Below, piece by piece: positions 11,718 through 22,673 of a DNA stretch of 64,000 bases (position 1 is the first letter of the stretch; each line of letters opens with the position of its first letter). This stretch comes from Gymnopilus junonius. Taxonomy: Eukaryota > Basidiomycota > Agaricomycetes > Agaricales > Galerinaceae. The translations under genes were made by a program, and so were the position numbers. Location of the stretch: NCBI GenBank assembly GCA_015501075.1, contig JADNYJ010000019.1, positions 186,001 through 250,000 of the forward strand, in the 5' to 3' direction. The notes below the pieces were generated by a model. That model had not been told where the DNA came from, searched no databases, and saw only the letters and a list, made by a program, of their open reading frames with translations.

Positions 11718-14419
11718 CGCCAGGATGGATGAGGAGGATGGAAGAAGAGACGGGCTGGCGCCGTGACGGATCAACTGTTAACGCAGAGAATGGAAAAGTA
11801 TCCATTTTATAGTTCCGCCAAAAACTTGACTCGGAGGTTCGATCTCGGTGTGGTTGTAAAGAAAGCAGAGTGAATTGAAGATCTGAGTGGATCGGGGCCA
11901 AAGCACAGCTTAAGCAGTGTCTAAATTGGGCTTCAATAGCCGGTCACGTGGATCGTTCCTTAGCCTTAACTTGCCTTCCGCTTTGAGTCAAGCCGTTCCG
12001 AACAAGAACATTGTTTACTCTTCATCCTGGCTGTGTTCATCCATCGTCGGTCATCCTCATTTCCCAATATCCGACTCCCCTTCACCACAAATCCTTGCCT
12101 CGTTGCACCACTCTATTTACCCGCAATGAATAATTTCCGGTTGAAATCTCATTATTGCAAAATTTCTTGCCAACAATGAATACGCGACGCAATGACAGCG
12201 TGGTTCCAATGGTTTCCTTTTGTACCATCCCTGCCGATATATTCTTCCTTATGGCTTGTGGGCCATTTCCTTATTTCGTGACACTGTCGTGATTGTCTGT
12301 CTATCGGAATGATCGGAACTGAGTCTTTCCATCCGTTGAACAGCGACTTGAAAGCAATCCAATCCAAACTCCACAAACCCGATAATGGCCGTCTCTCTAT
12401 ACTGGCTCATTCTCGATGATTCGTCACCGCTTATAAGTTTTGCTGGCATTGCTAAACATGTACATTCATTTGACACGAAAACTGCACTGAATCTGCCGGT
12501 CGCAGCGGATTCTAGACGCGCACCGCAGCATTGGATGCAATTCTATTTCACTCTCTGACTCAACTCAATTGTCATTTTTTACTAAATGAAACAAGACAGG
12601 AAAAGTATTGGTCATCCAACGGGCGATTGTCTAGCATAGTAAGCCATAGTTCAAAAATTTTGTGCTCTTATGTTCGATTCATTCATCTTCGTCTTCGACC
12701 AGATAGATAATGAACATAATCAAACATGCAATGACAATTAAAAAATTGACCCCAAAGACTAATTTTCGCCAGGTCTTGGGACCGCACGCTGCCTCGTGTT
12801 GACCTCACCCCCAACGCGTGACTAAACACGTTGCAGTTCATAGACCAACTTTGCCTCGCGGATAGTCCCAATGTCTTCCAATCGCTGCGATCACTCGCAC
12901 TGAACTCATAGCCTTCTCTGTGACTCTGTCCCCACAGCTTTCCGCGTACCCAACACCACTATTTGCACGAACCCCAAGGGTTTGGGGATAGTCCAGAGAC
13001 AGTATGGCATATCAAGAAGAGAAAAATACTTATTTCCTACAGTTTTCTCCTTAAAGTTTCCTGTCATTACTGCATACCAGTGGAGTCTCGCTGGCGCCTG
13101 CGAATGATGGTGGACCAGCGAGAGTCAGAGGACCGTCCACAACTTCCAAGAAAGTCCTTTCTTTGTGTACCAATTCCTATCGCAGTTAATATTTCAGGGG
13201 AACTGCCACCTAAAATCAGCTTTCCTGACCGGGAAAATCTGACGTGAATGGAGGGAAATGGCCAAAGTTAGACGACTTATCAATGCCCACGAACTAGAAG
13301 GGGTAAATCACCTCGAACTGGGCCGGCGCAAATGATTACCTGGCTCGTCGATCACCGTCCCTTTCCTTTTCTCCAGTCTTTTGACGACCATCCGAACATT
13401 TAGGACCAGGTTAGGAAGAAGACCACACCGCATGAGAATAAAATACAGGTTCATCAAGTTTACTACATTTCCCCAAATGTGCCCTGTCCAAATATATTTC
13501 GTTGCGAAGAGAAAGGTTTATGTAGGTTCCAATAAGTAGCAGCTACAATTGTCTCGGCTAGTGTCTGCATTTTACTGATTTCATTTCCCTCAGATCTTCA
13601 TTCCTTGACATCTTTATCGATGAGTGCTCGTTACCCCTCGTTGCTATGAAATGGGCCCTACATCTGGTCAGATTGCGCAGTCCTCCAGAAGATACTTACC
13701 CCACAGTGTCTCTAAATGGTCAACTTAAGACTCGCTTAAGCGGATTCAAAATGTTGAACTCGATCGGACTGATTTAACTCAGGAAATCATATATTAGGAA
13801 CGGTGTCCCAGTTCCGGAAGTGTTTTTAGGAAGGCGAAAAAAATTTCCAAGCCACGTCAGCAAACTAGAGTCACCGATTAAGCTTTAACCAAGTTTCGCG
13901 CAGCTTCGATTTTTGCAAGTTACTTTACATAGGTCCGGCATTGCCCAATCCACTGTAACACGACTTTCTTCCATTTAACCCCACGATCTCCGTTGGAGGA
14001 AGATTCTGGGTTCTGATCACCAGCGCTCAGCACCTGCCTACTATCTCTGTGATCCGGGGAGTTGACAAAATCTTTTTTGCTCTGTTGGACCTGACAACCA
14101 AATCCAAATGTGACTTTGAATCTTGTTGGGCCTCTCGTTAACGACCAGGGCATGTGGCGACATTTCTTCCATTTCTTCCAATAAGCGATGTAGAAAGTAA
14201 TTTGAAGCACAAAAAAAATTTTGCAGTTCCTCTAATTCACGCCCCATAATGGAACTGACTTCCACAAATGAACAACACCTGACGGTCCAGAGAAAGGAAG
14301 ACTGAAACGGCTATATTTAAACTCAAGCCATCGATATGTATGATAGGTAGTATCGCGGAGTTAGAGAAAGGCGCACATGCTCGTCAAGAGTAAGACTGCC
14401 CCCAAAGCTTTGCTCGTCT
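11718..14419. other. Long intergenic stretch without a recognisable gene
   Basis: 2.7 kb between the transcription factor start and the 3' end of the zinc transporter. It holds a CACGTG at 11945-11950, about 230 bp upstream of the transcription factor. Open frames (for example 12963-13247 and 13920-14265) are short, unspliceable into anything longer and have no family signature. I found no transposon domain or terminal repeat. A non-coding transcript or a worn-out element cannot be excluded. Confidence 0.45.
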
Positions 14420-16307
14420 TTAGGCACCAGTCACCTTTCGCTTCTTCAGTTCGTTGACAGCGCAGCCATAGTCGTTATGAGAAGGGAGTCTGCAACTATC
14501 CTTGGTATCTTCTGTTAATTGAGTAATTGTCTCGGGATCCTTTTGGATTTCGGGCGATATTGTGACATGGTTTATTCCGTATTCCTCGAAGCAGTGTTGC
14601 AAATATCGCTCGGTGGTTTCCCATTCCTCGATGGACGTTCCAAGAGGGATACAGACGTGAAGAGAAGCAAGGATTACCCTAATTCCAGTTCAATTATGTG
14701 ATCGGATTTCTGGCGTTCTCGGCTTGGCGAGAAATGGGGACACTCACGACTGCGATAAATGCCAGACATGTAGATCGTGTACTGAAAGAACGTCCGGAGT
14801 CTAGGGTGATTCAATTCTAGTAAGTAATCCACGAGACGCGAACGAAATATCATACCGAAAGAAGGTCTTCCTTCACCTTCGCAAGATCGAGATGTCTTGG
14901 TGAAGCTTCCAAGAGAATCCTTCCGGTTTTCAATGCTATAGACGTCATGTAATTCGAGCTACTTTGAATGTATGTCAAGACGCACTCATCGGAATAGAGC
15001 CCCCAAATATTATAAAGCTTATGGCAAGGGATACGGCGGGGTCTGCGTAGAAACGTTTTGGGGAGCTCAATTTCATGAAAATTATCGCAGCAATGATGAC
15101 ACCAATATCTAGCGAAGCCGGTCCTTCAAAACTGAAGGTGCAAATAGGACGACAGCGCACTATTAATGGCATCGCCGACCAGGTGCGTTAAGACGCCAAT
15201 GAGGCCCAGGTTATGCTGCGGTGTGTTGATAGGACGCTCAAGCCTGTGATTGTGGGTCGCATGCTAAACATTCTGGCTGTTAGGAAATTTTTCGGTCAAG
15301 GTAATCTCGAATATTACACTTTGGTCTCTGCGTATATTCATGGTCCTGAGTTCGAAGGGATCGGTGGCATTTCCATGCCCATGTCCGTGCCCGTGGTGAT
15401 CTGTGGCGAACCAATGACTCCCTGCCTCAATTTAATGTCATTTGTTTCACGAGCACTCACCATGTACGACTATTGCACTGAGAATATTCAATCCCAGTCC
15501 GACACAGCCAATAATGAGCACGAGTTTAGGCGAGTCCACCACTTCCACGTTCACGAAGCGCTCCAATGACTGCAGACATATCGACAGTGCCAGGGCGAGG
15601 AGGAATACGCCGTTGAAAAAGGCACCTTAAGAAATCGAAGGTGCTAGCGAATTAACAGCCATACCAATGCATAAAACTGTTTCGTACCGACTAACTCGGC
15701 GCGATGAAAGGCATAAGTAAAGCTGTTGGTCTGAAAAAAAGGCACGAGACTCAGCCAGCAGGTGCAAGCGCGACTATCATATGACTTACATGTTGGCCAC
15801 GTTCCTGCAACTATATTTGACGTCGAAAAAATTAGACGCGTTAGCATCATATAAATTTTTAAAGTTCAATATAAATAGAATGATGATGTCCACCTACATA
15901 TGCTGCAGTGAACGCAATTGCACTGGATTGCGAAGGTAAATTACAAGCCCGAGGTTGACAATGAACTAGGGTTAAAGCTTACTAGGCTACTATATCCTAC
16001 ATATGATGCGAAAATGCTCAGCCAAAATATAGCTAGAAAACAGGGAATTTACTTACATTGAGATAATGGAACTGAAACGTTTAGACATCAAAGCACTTAG
16101 ACTGATGTCAGAGAACCTTAAATTGGATTATACTGACTGCATCTGCAATCAAAGCCAAACTCTTCGTCTTGAATCCAACTAAGAAATGTGTCAGTGGGCG
16201 TCCAAGAATTCCATCGGTTTTTCTAATGACTGCATACTGGATACTTCTGCAGAAAAGAATGCTATGCTGAGTGCAAGGACAATCCCTACTGCTGTTGTAT
16301 TCTTCAT
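14420..16307 (-). CDS. Cation diffusion facilitator (ZRC1/COT1-type zinc transporter)
   Basis: Membrane antiporter, probably moving zinc into the vacuole or another organelle. Fourteen exons (complement): 16238-16307, 16138-16178, 16057-16071, 15983-15996, 15898-15922, 15790-15810, 15688-15730, 15461-15625, 15318-15400, 15161-15215, 14986-15108, 14856-14935, 14748-14800, 14420-14678; 348 residues, frame kept at every junction. Landmarks: SLALIADAFHYLNDIVAY, with the first HxxxD metal site, then SFTYAFHRAELVGAFFNG, a short histidine-rich loop (DHHGHGHGHG), HLVGDAINNIGVI with the second HxxxD site, and a C-terminal cytoplasmic domain (VHDLHVWHLS). The histidine loop is shorter than in yeast Zrc1. 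Five consecutive exons are 14-41 nt long. The call of family is firm; metal choice is inferred from the His/Asp sites. Confidence 0.92.
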
Positions 16308-16918
16308 GGCGAGAGGATGGATGAACAGGAAAGACGAGGAGAGGTTAGGTGTGGAGCACAGGGATTAAAAAGTCAAGGACACGTTCCAGGTTAAGCCGTA
16401 AGCTCACATGTATGACGATTCGTGGTTAGCATGCACCAGAGTTTAAAACTGCTTTCTATTCATGTCGCCGGACCTACGCACAAGGGGCAATATATTTCTA
16501 TCGCAAGTAAACGGCGACCTAAACCCCATTCCAGTCACGAAACGCAGCACTTAAGCGTTGCTCGGTGCAAGGAGGCTGATCATATGTCCTGCAAGAAAAA
16601 AGACAGGATCAATCTGAAATCAGCACATAATGTACCGACTAGAACGGACAGTTTCTATCAAGATTAAGTGATAAGACGTTTTCCATACTGGTCAATTATG
16701 TGTTGTCAGAAGAACCCTGTTGAGTGCAATTGAGGATGGGAAAGGTCAGGTTACGACAAAATACCCAGAAAAAATTTCCCAGAAGTATTTATGGGTCGTT
16801 TTTTGAGTTGAGCCCCTTGGTGAGGCATTGAGTTGGGACACTCAGTAGCTGTGCTCAATAACACAAGAGCACAACTGCTCCATGTTATGCTTCACACGGC
16901 ATAAAATATTGCATTTTA
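16308..16918. other. Intergenic, upstream of the zinc transporter
   Basis: 610 bp holding the transporter promoter and the EMC5 3' end. No coding, repeat or RNA gene signal seen. Confidence 0.5.
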
Positions 16919-17473
16919 CTATTGAGCCGCTTTTGACAATGATGTAGAGATCATCTGCTTCCCTCGGTTGACGTAACTGGCAAAGCCAAGCCGTGAGTCC
17001 ATTTCGTCAATTTTACTTTGGGAATAAGGATTGAGAAAGTAAGAAGACCGCGACGACACGAAGTATACGGAGGAACCAACGCTCACTGTTTTCGCATTTC
17101 GCTTGACCAAGTGATCTCCTTGAAAGGGGGAGTATTTAAACATGCTCCCAAAATCCCTAGGAAGAGAGCAATGATGGTCTCGAAGACAATCTACATGCCA
17201 TGATTCTCCAAAATGTCCACAGTGATACAGATATTAACATACATCTTGCGGAATAGGACCCTCTGGCCGCTCAAGAGCCTTCAAATGAGAGAGGTCTGTC
17301 AATAACAAAAAAGCACATTAAATCTTACTCAGGCTGGTAGTCAAGAACCACTTACGTTCATATGTTGAGAATGCAGCTGAGAAGATGAATTAGTCCAGCT
17401 CGGTGAGTTTTGCTGACTACGTACCATGAAATATACCTATAGTTGCAAGCAAGAGGAAAACGCGTCCCAGCAT
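16919..17473 (-). CDS. EMC5: EMC5 / MMgT, ER membrane complex subunit 5
   Basis: Small two-helix subunit of the ER membrane complex, which inserts and stabilises membrane proteins; animal relatives were first described as a magnesium transporter (MMGT1). Five exons (complement): 17425-17473, 17356-17376, 17243-17295, 17087-17190, 16919-17015; 107 residues. The protein opens MLGRVFLLLATIGIFHAAFSTYEH (first helix). It continues LKALERPEGPIPQDIVFETIIALFLGILGAC (second helix), then FKEITWSSEMRK and KIDEMDSRLGFASYVNRG. The length and the PxDI..E..I.L.LG..G pattern fit the family. One exon has just 21 nt. It is divergent from ZW10 across 138 bp. Confidence 0.9.
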
Positions 17474-17611
17474 GCTGGTCGTTAGTCACCAAAGACGGGC
17501 ATTCGCGTGAACGTCACCATTCAATTAAAGCTCGCGTCCACGTGGTCGATATACTTACACTTGGCTCTGGCCACCTACCTACTCTCACCACCAAGCCTGG
17601 TCCCATTGACA
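17474..17611. promoter_or_regulatory. Shared divergent promoter, EMC5 / ZW10
   Basis: Only 138 bp between divergent starts, the tightest in the window. It carries CACGTG at 17539-17544, near its middle. Confidence 0.55.
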
Positions 17612-20600
17612 ATGGCATTTCCTCTGCCAGAACATCTACCTAGGCGCCCGGTTCCCATCGATGTTTCTTCCAAGATTCTCTACAAAATAGACTCCGCTAC
17701 GAAGGAGACCCTAAACTCGTCTCTGGCCTCATCATGGATTCGAGAGTTGGATGAGTCCATTCTATCACGAAAGTGAGACTAAGTTAATATAATACCAGTT
17801 ATGTATCCTAACAGGGGGGTTTCGTTTTCAATAGCAACGTATTCATGACCGTATTCAATCCGACCTCCCCAAATTCCGCGCCCAGTTAGAGACTTCAAAG
17901 TCCGTCCAGGCGCGATATGACGACCTAACTGCGAGAGTCAATGAACTGGAAGATTACTTTTCAAACCAAGAGGTAATCTGGTCGTCCTTATTACTGAAAA
18001 CTATGCTTAGACAGAAAAATCTAGACAGGCATATTCCCAACTTTAATATCTGCTTTAGAGGGACATTCGGCCTTAGCACAGGAGGCCAGCAATGCGAAAG
18101 TCGTTTATGAAGCTTCGTCATATCTTTTGGATTGCAAGAAGGAATATTCGATGTTGGAGTCTCTGGTTCAAGTCGGAAAGTTGCCCGAAGCTGTAAAGAA
18201 AGGCGAAGAGGTCCAGACTTTACTCCAGAAAGAGCCAGAATCTTTGAAAGAGACAAACGTTTGCGCTAGTTTCAAGGTACGCGGTGACATCTGCTTTCAT
18301 TACTATGCTCAACTTCGAAGCAGCAAAATTGTAACACAACGAGTGCACGAATTCAGGACCAACTCAATGATGCTTACTCAAGAAGCGTCATTATCACGCC
18401 CAATGAAATTATAATTTACCCCATGGTGCAAGGTCTGCCTTGAAATTTCTTGATTCAACGATACTTTAAGTTAATAGTTGATTAGTAAGGCAGTCCGAAA
18501 CAATACTGGACCTTCCTTCCATTCTACATGCACTTTCGTCCACTTCCCTGGCAAACTATCTGTCAACTCTGCAAAGGGACATTATGGCTTATTTTGTTGA
18601 CCATATTCTCAAACAGCCCTGCTCCACAACCATCGAGACCTCTCTGACAAATGAAAGCAGGCTATCATTAATCCTTTTACCACCAAATACTGAGGATCTT
18701 AGTACACGCCTTGACAATGTATCAAAGATCCTCGAGTTTTTGGTTTCCCAGTTATTCCAACATCTCCCTAATCCAGAAGGTTCACAATTTACCCATAATT
18801 TAGCTAAACCTATCACAACCAGCATTTTGAACAATTTGCTAATGCCATCCCTCCCATCTTCCTTCGGGCTTCTACCCTCCTATCTATCTTTCCTGAAAAG
18901 GGCTGTCCTTTTTGAAGAGAAAGATATTGGCTGCCTTTTAAACTCTGATGTCCACGACGGTTCTATCAAGGCCTGGTCTAATGGGGTTTCTAGACATTAT
19001 GAAAGGCGAAGACGCGTTGAAATCCTTGAGCGAGCACGCACAGAGATCCTTCAACCCGAGAATCCTACCGAAACCTTTGAAGCGGTAAACGAAGGTGGCC
19101 CAGAGACATCTTTGCCCAGCGTTATTCCTAATCAAATGGACGAAGATTTCAAGGACGACGCATGGGGTTTTGACGAGCCTTCCACAGCTGGGCCCGTCGA
19201 AGAATTAGCAGATGGATGGGGTTTCGGGGATGAATTGGATTCCGAACCTACGACAACCGAGTCAGACAAGGCCGACGCTGAGGCACCTACAACGCCAACT
19301 GACGTCAAGAAAGGTTCGGAGAAAGGACCAGAACCAGCAGATGCTTGGGGCTGGAATGAAGATGAGGGTCTCCCTTCAGAAGATACACCGGAAGACAATG
19401 CATGGGACGACCCTTGGTCAGAACCTGTGGAGTCTAATGCCACTCCTGATCCTCCTAAGCCTGCAGGTCCCGCAAAAGCAGCCACTCGCTTAGAAAAGAT
19501 GGCCTTCAAGAATAAAAAGCACACAAACGGGGCTTTTCAATCATCACCTATTCCTCCACCTGAGCCTCAAAAGCCAGAAAAAATAATTATGACTCCTCCA
19601 TCCCCTGAAACCAAGCCTAATATAATGCCCCTTGTCAAAACCAGCCGTACCAATGGCATCAAACGACCAGCCGAAGTCGTAACTACTATAGCTCCAAAGG
19701 AATACTACAAGGTTCCTAAGCGCACCAGACGTATCCTAAAAATGGTAGAGGCCGCCATAGACGAAAGCAAACTTTTCTATGCTTCCAACCTATTTCCTTC
19801 ATCCAGTGCACCGAGCGATGGTCCATCACAACCAGGTACAGCCCTTGCCCATTCGGCGTCATCGATAATGGAGCTCTATCAGGCCTTGTATCCAATCAAG
19901 TTTGCCCAAGAACTTCAATCTCCCGATCGTAGTATGCTCTTTTCGAATAGCTGTTGCTATATGACGGGAGCTATCCAGCGTATCGAGGACACAATATATG
20001 GCCAGCCCATTCTGAAGGAGCGGCTGACCGAGTGTAGAAAACGCTTACAAATTCTGGGAGACAGCTGGTTTCACGATACCATTGTAAGTACTGCATCGCA
20101 AGTGATTGGTGTCCCTGACTCTGGGACCTCAGGAACGAGAACAGGTCAAAGTCGATACTACACTTGGAGAAGGGGCTCAGGGTTTCGCTTATACCGCTGA
20201 TCAGGATCGTTATGACGAATGCGAAGCCGCGGTCAACCAGGTCCTCAAGGATATCAAACGGCTCTCCCAGAGCCTGAAGGTTTGTCCTTTACCTCTTAAG
20301 AGCTGTATATAATCTTAGCTTGCGTATTTTTGCAGGGTATCCTTACCAAAAGCAAATATTATTTTGCGATAGGGTCTGTGACAGATAGCGCCTTGTCAAA
20401 AGTGCTTCGCGATATATTGGGATTGCCCGATATTCCTGAGTTGGAATCACATAGGTTAAGTGAACTGTGCCACATATTCAATTCCCTGGAGGGTTTGTTC
20501 AATGAAGATTCAGAGCAAGTAAGGCCATATGTCCATGTTTTCTCTATCTTCTCTTAATTGATAATAACGTTCATTGCACAGCCATCTTTTGTAGTATCAT

Positions 20601-20864
20601 ACGTGCCAAGCTGGCTGAAGTTCTCGTATCTCTCGGAATTACTGGTCAGGCATTATTTCTATTAGTGAATGTCAATCATTATGCTCATAATCCCAATAGG
20701 AAGCGTCTCTGGCAGATATAACGTACTTATTTGAGCAGGGGGCCCTTGTTGATTTCCGTGTGGATGAATTGGTGAATTTAGTCAGGGCACTCTTTGCAGA
20801 CACTGCACTACGGACAAACACTATCAACAAGTTGCTTAGTGGTCACCCACAGCCTTCCCAGTAG
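17612..20864 (+). CDS. ZW10: ZW10/Dsl1-like tethering protein
   Basis: Homologue of ZW10, part of the ER tether complex (Dsl1/NRZ) that receives COPI vesicles and, in animals, of the kinetochore RZZ complex. Exons: 17612-17772, 17835-17972, 18025-18276, 18357-18432, 18486-20083, 20133-20279, 20336-20518, 20582-20644, 20700-20864; about 927 residues. The N-terminus (MAFPLPEHLPRRPVP, later QRIHDRIQSDLPKFRAQL) is coiled-coil. The middle is acidic and disordered with four tryptophan motifs: DAWGFD, DGWGFGD, DAWGWNED and NAWDDPW. The C-terminus (KYYFAIGSVTDSALSKVLRDILGL, LRTNTINKLLSGHPQP) matches the family end. Exons 1 and 2 cannot be joined in frame with any GT-AG intron: one base is lacking. 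Both flanks are well conserved, so an assembly indel is likely. Confidence 0.85.
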
Positions 20865-20975
20865 TCAATGTTCTATATATTGTGCTGCCGATTTCCCTAA
20901 ACTAGAATGACATTATTGTTGACTGTCAGCCGAGCCCTTCTTGTCAGTGTACGATTTTAGTCTGAAAAGTCAGCA

Positions 20976-22491
20976 TTAAATGGAATCCGCAGGAACATGC
21001 GAGAACACCAACCGCTTGTAATCGCGTTCCACTTTAGCATCCATACCCTTTGTCTTTGGATTGGCCCCTTCATCATCAGATCCCCCTTTCTTCTTCTCTT
21101 TTCGCTTTTTCTTCCTATCATATGATTCAGCAGCTTTATCTATGGCCAAGAGATCTTTAATTGATGGTAAAGTGGAACTAGCGAGTGGGACGAGACGGAT
21201 TGGCCGCTGTTCCCCTTCATCGTCGCTGCCCAATTGCTCTGGAGGTAGTGATGCACTATTACGTGGCGCAGACGGAAAGGGTATTCTGGGTCTTGTTTCA
21301 GGTAATGGTTCATCAGTTTCTATCCAACGCCTCGGTGCAGTCGATGTCAGGAGCTCGTCTTTAGGTTCTGAAGTATCTGGGGCCTGCGGTCGACCGTCAT
21401 GATCTTCATTGTCATCATCAAGAGTAATGCCTTCATATTCGCCCGCACCGGCAAAAATGTCGAAATCATCATTAACAGGTTCCTCGGACTCTGGAGGAGC
21501 GGATGGTGCTGTCAGAGTGGGCGGGGGTGCAGAACTACTTGACGCTGTAGGTTCGTTGACAGGTTTGACTACTCCCTCCAGCTTGCATTTCTTCTTTTTC
21601 TTCTCTCCATCGGTCCCCTCTACTTTCGACTTCTTTTTGCTAGATGATGAACCTATGGGTTTGAATCCAATTGGTTTAAATTTTCCTTTTTGCTTCGCCT
21701 CCTCTAATAATCGAGTTTCTTCCTCTGGCGCTCTTGGAGAGGTTTGTGCAGCTCTCTGCTCTTTGAGTTCTTTGATCAAATCCTCCCTCGTTCGTTTCTT
21801 CGGGACCGTTGGTTCATATTTAGACCCTGCTTCTTTATATGCTTGGTCCAACTCGTCAATATCTTCGGTAGTCAACGCAGATCTTGCTTTATTTTGTTCC
21901 AGTAAGGCAAAATCCAGGCCTTTTACAAGGATGGAGTGCTCGCTGTCTCCGCCAAGGTATTTTCTCTGAGCTTCCACCTGAACAAGAAAAGTTGTGGTCT
22001 TAGCTATGAGTAGACATCAATATTTCGTCCCCAACCTTGGCTCTGTCTTCACTACTCGCATTCCTCTTCTCGAAGTCCTCAAGCACCGCTTCCACCTAGG
22101 AATAGTCAGCGAGAGTAATGAAAGGAAATGACCAATACCAAAGAGCATACATGGGCGTAATCATTTCCATTTCCAGTCCTACGTTCTGAAGCACGGTCTC
22201 GATATTTGGATTCCTGAGGTTTCTTTACGTTCCTAGGTTTAAACGCTGGCTGAGATGCATCCACAGTCTTTCTTTGCCGTATCCTCAATTTCATTTCTTA
22301 AAGGTATACTGTTAACGCACTTTGGAAGAGGAGCAGTCGCGAATGAGCCACGAGAGCCGGTTGCAGGAGAACCCGTAGCCTTACGCTCTTGCAGAAGTCG
22401 CCGAAAGGAATCCTGAATAACAGGTGGGCATGAGTAACAGGGTTGTCCATAGTCAAGGGTTCCGGGCGTTATTTGACGTTACCTGGTCCAT
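20976..22491 (-). CDS. RED/IK-like splicing factor (RED N-terminal domain)
   Basis: Predicted spliceosomal B-complex protein. Exons (complement): 22483-22491, 22321-22412, 22151-22283, 22036-22095, 20976-21977; 431 residues. The N-terminal half carries the RED_N core: SKYRDRASERRTGNGNDYAHVEAVL, then EAQRKYLGGDSEHSILVKGLDFALLEQNKAR, which is very like animal IK/RED. A lysine-rich linker, a serine/proline stretch and acidic segments follow. The human protein's long RED repeat is missing. The first exon codes only three residues (MDQ). The intron between exons 2 and 3 is just 37 bp (22284-22320), the shortest I accept here; the frame needs it, but an indel could give the same picture. Confidence 0.85.
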
Positions 22492-22673
22492 ATGCAAAAT
22501 ACAATGGGGTTTGTGTTCCAATGTAAGTGGGTGGAACTTAAGTAAAGTATTTGTTCATGCTTGATTTGAATCATAACATGTTGAGCACAAAGGAACTTTA
22601 TTTATTAAATATGATATTCGTGATTTCATGTATACAGTAAAGGTCGTTAAGATCGTAATGTCAATAGTATGCT

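Noticed and set aside
13920..14265. Two overlapping minus-strand frames of 74 and 96 codons
   Set aside because: No domain, no joinable exons, and they overlap each other in different frames.
21409..21969. 186-codon plus-strand frame
   Set aside because: Antisense shadow of the RED/IK coding exon; Ser/Phe-rich composition mirrors the Lys/Glu-rich sense strand.
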